From contig CAKSUD010000005.1 in the NCBI GenBank assembly GCA_934500865.1, positions 1 to 44,758 on the forward strand: a stretch of DNA of 44,758 nt. Direction: 5' to 3'. This document shows positions 42,936 through 44,758 of this stretch, piece after piece. The notes beneath the pieces were generated by a model. It searched no databases, was not told the origin of the DNA, and worked only from the letters and a program-made list of their open reading frames with translations. The first letter of the stretch is position 1. The number at the start of each line of letters is the position of its first letter. A program made the position numbers and the translations under genes. Origin of the DNA: an uncultured Clostridia bacterium (GTDB lineage: Bacteria > Bacillota > Clostridia > TANB77 > RGIG9151).

Positions 42936-42999
42936 ATGTTATTTTCTGCATTTCGTAATATAATTATCATATAAAGTTTTTTGTTGAGGAGAGATAATT

Positions 43000-43905
43000 T
43001 TGTATAATGAATTGACTGAGATTTTATCTAAAGAGTCTAAAATACTATTTGATGAGCCAATGACAAAGCATACTACTTTTAAAATCGGTGGGAATGCTGA
43101 CTGTTTTGTGGTTGCGAATGTGTATGAAGATTTGATTAAAGCGATAGAGTTTGCTAAAAGTAATAATATTCCGATTATGGTTATAGGTAATGGTAGTAAT
43201 TTGCTTGTTTCGGATAAAGGTATTAGAGGTATTGTTGTTAAATTGGGCAGTTTCTCTAATGAAGTTAATTGTGAAGGAAGTGTAGTTACGGCGTGGGCTG
43301 GCGCGAGTTTGAGTGCTGTTACTCAGGAAGCGTTAAAAAATAGTCTTACCGGAATTGAATGGGCTTTTGGTATTCCGGGTACTGTGGGCGGTGCTGTTTT
43401 TATGAATGCCGGTGCTTATGATGGTACTATGAGCGATGTAATTATTGAGACTACATATTTAGATGAGGGTCTTAACTTATGTACGCTAAGTAAGGAATTG
43501 CATGAGTTTGATTATAGAAAAAGTGCTTTTAGCTTGGGCAAGGTCAAGGGTATAATTATTAAGACTAAGATGCTTTTGGAACTGGGAGATAGGGAAGAAA
43601 TTTGGAACAAGATGAGAAAGTGCATGGCTGCCAGAATAGATAAACAACCGCTTAATATGCCGAGTGCTGGTAGTGTTTTTAAGCGACCGAAGGATCATTA
43701 TGTTGGAAAGATGGTGGAAGAGTTAGGGCTTAAGGGATTTGCGGTTGGAGGAGCTAAGGTTTCTGAAAAGCATGGCGGTTTTATTATTAATAACGGTAAT
43801 GCGACTGCTGATGATGTTAAAAAGTTAATTGAGTATATTAAGTTTAGAGTTAAAGACAGATATAATGTTGAACTAGAAACTGAAATAAAGGAGGTAGGAG
43901 AATGA
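43000..43905 (+). CDS. murB: UDP-N-acetylenolpyruvoylglucosamine reductase
   Basis: FAD- and NADPH-dependent reduction giving UDP-MurNAc in peptidoglycan synthesis. The 301-aa protein has HTTFKIGGNADCF, the FAD-site GNGSNLLVSDKGIRGIV and IPGTVGGAVFMNAGAYDG, and the catalytic-serine motif PSAGSVFKRP. The start is TTG at 43000 with AGGAGAG upstream. The stop overlaps the rapZ start (ATGA). Confidence 0.96.
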   Translation: MYNELTEILSKESKILFDEPMTKHTTFKIGGNADCFVVANVYEDLIKAIEFAKSNNIPIMVIGNGSNLLVSDKGIRGIVVKLGSFSNEVNCEGSVVTAWAGASLSAVTQEALKNSLTGIEWAFGIPGTVGGAVFMNAGAYDGTMSDVIIETTYLDEGLNLCTLSKELHEFDYRKSAFSLGKVKGIIIKTKMLLELGDREEIWNKMRKCMAARIDKQPLNMPSAGSVFKRPKDHYVGKMVEELGLKGFAVGGAKVSEKHGGFIINNGNATADDVKKLIEYIKFRVKDRYNVELETEIKEVGE

Positions 43906-44758
43906 GGTTAGTTATTGTTACAGGTGTGTCTGGAGCCGGTAAGAGCCAGGCTGTAAAGACTTTGGAAGATATGGATTTCTTTTGCGTGGATAATTTACCA
44001 CCTATGATTATTCCTAAATTTTTAGAGATGTGTAAGATGTCGGAAGATAAAATTGAGAATATTGCTATAGTTATGGATATTCGTGCCGGAAAGCTTTTCG
44101 AAAGCACGTCTGCGGCACTTGCTGCGATTGAAGATGCAGGGTATTCGTATGAGATTTTATTTTTGGATGCTTCAAATGAGACTTTGATTAAGAGGTACAA
44201 GACTACTAGAAGACGTCATCCTCTTGCACCTAACGATAGGATTGAGGTTGGAATTGAAAGGGAAAGAGAAAAATTGTCTGCGATAAAGCAGAGAGCTAAG
44301 TATGTTATTGATACTTCTAATTTGACTCCTAAAAAGCTTAGTGAATCTCTTCTTAGCATTTTTGAGTATGGAAAGGTTTTTCAAGAATTATTTATTGGGG
44401 TTACATCGTTTGGTTTTAAAAATGGTGTGCCGAGCGATGTAGACTTAGTTTTTGATGCAAGATTTTTACCTAATCCGTATCATGTGGAGGAGCTAAGAGA
44501 GTTTACTGGTAAGGATGAGAGAATAAAGGATTATGTTATGAGTTTCCCTGAAACGTCTATTCTTTTGGACAAGATTATGGATTATCTTGAGTTTGTTATT
44601 CCTGAGTATATTAAAGAGGGAAGAATACAGCTTATTGTCGGAATTGGTTGTACCGGTGGAAAGCACAGGTCTGTTGTTTTAGCTGAAGAGATAACTAGAA
44701 GATTACAAGCAAACGGGCATAGAGCGAAAATTTCACATAGAGATATAGGAAAAGAATA
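43902..44758 (+). CDS. rapZ: RapZ/YvcJ-family nucleotide-binding protein (3' end cut off)
   Basis: P-loop protein family with RNase adapter RapZ (E. coli) and YvcJ (B. subtilis). In Firmicutes it is linked to competence and small-RNA or nucleotide signalling. 285 codons are visible, close to the usual full length, and the frame is open at the window edge. Walker A GVSGAGKS (residues 8-15), FFCVDNLPP, DIRAGK, the RR-rich TTRRRHPL and the C-terminal GIGCTGGKHRSVVLAE are all present. GGAGGTAGGAG precedes the ATG. It normally continues to yvcK and whiA, which would lie beyond this window. Confidence 0.95.
   Translation, partial: MRLVIVTGVSGAGKSQAVKTLEDMDFFCVDNLPPMIIPKFLEMCKMSEDKIENIAIVMDIRAGKLFESTSAALAAIEDAGYSYEILFLDASNETLIKRYKTTRRRHPLAPNDRIEVGIEREREKLSAIKQRAKYVIDTSNLTPKKLSESLLSIFEYGKVFQELFIGVTSFGFKNGVPSDVDLVFDARFLPNPYHVEELREFTGKDERIKDYVMSFPETSILLDKIMDYLEFVIPEYIKEGRIQLIVGIGCTGGKHRSVVLAEEITRRLQANGHRAKISHRDIGKE

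Overview
The window is AT-rich chromosomal DNA from a Gram-positive bacterium, most likely a motile member of the Clostridia. The evidence is strong Shine-Dalgarno sites, frequent TTG and GTG starts, sigma-A promoters with 17-bp spacers, tRNA genes with encoded CCA, a dnaG-rpoD operon behind a SigH-like promoter, the sporulation protein YlbJ, a SpoIID-family protein, and the FliW-CsrA-flagellin circuit. I see no prophage, integrase, CRISPR array or intact insertion sequence. Almost all of the sequence is vertically inherited housekeeping DNA, with a few repeats and some unrecognised genes.

Layout. Positions 1-8.6 kb: dgt (minus) diverges from dnaG-rpoD; then come mltG, tRNA-Ser(GGA) and a YetF-like membrane protein (minus), followed by a small membrane protein, udk, tlyA and a solitary pduL (plus). 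Positions 8.6-12.6 kb: an unrecognised 628-aa secreted protein, one copy of a multi-hairpin repeat, tRNA-Leu and tRNA-Pro, a small divergent RelA/SpoT-type synthetase, tRNA-Ser(CGA) and an unrecognised 210-aa protein. Positions 12.6-18.6 kb: a minus-strand set running from a degenerate PLD-like protein through smc to tatD. The smc-tatD gap is almost filled by a MITE-like element with a 28-bp perfect inverted repeat.

Positions 18.7-29 kb form the motility block. A membrane GGDEF diguanylate cyclase precedes flgB-flgC-fliE-fliF-fliG-fliH-fliI-fliJ-ylxF and a small membrane protein. The operon ends there at a terminator and a second copy of the multi-hairpin repeat. rpsT (minus) and fliW-csrA (plus) follow. 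The flagellin gene sits 9 kb further on, at 37.4-38.2 kb, behind a SigD-type promoter. Its leader contains a hairpin with AGGA in the loop, a textbook CsrA site, so the regulator genes and their likely target lie in one window.

Positions 29-34 kb hold glgB, then a consensus promoter, a c-di-GMP-I (GEMM) riboswitch with its own terminator, about 210 nt of unidentified strongly folded sequence ending in a second terminator, and a secreted protein with about 42 cysteines and recurring YCxxHxC motifs. This cassette is the best candidate for undescribed biology, because the window also encodes a c-di-GMP-producing enzyme.

Positions 34-44.8 kb: ylbJ, full-length relA, flagellin, remnants of a REP-like repeat, then dtd, a metallo-beta-lactamase-fold hydrolase, the isoprenoid genes ispE-ispD-ispF, a SpoIID-family protein, murB and rapZ. 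rapZ runs off the end of the window.
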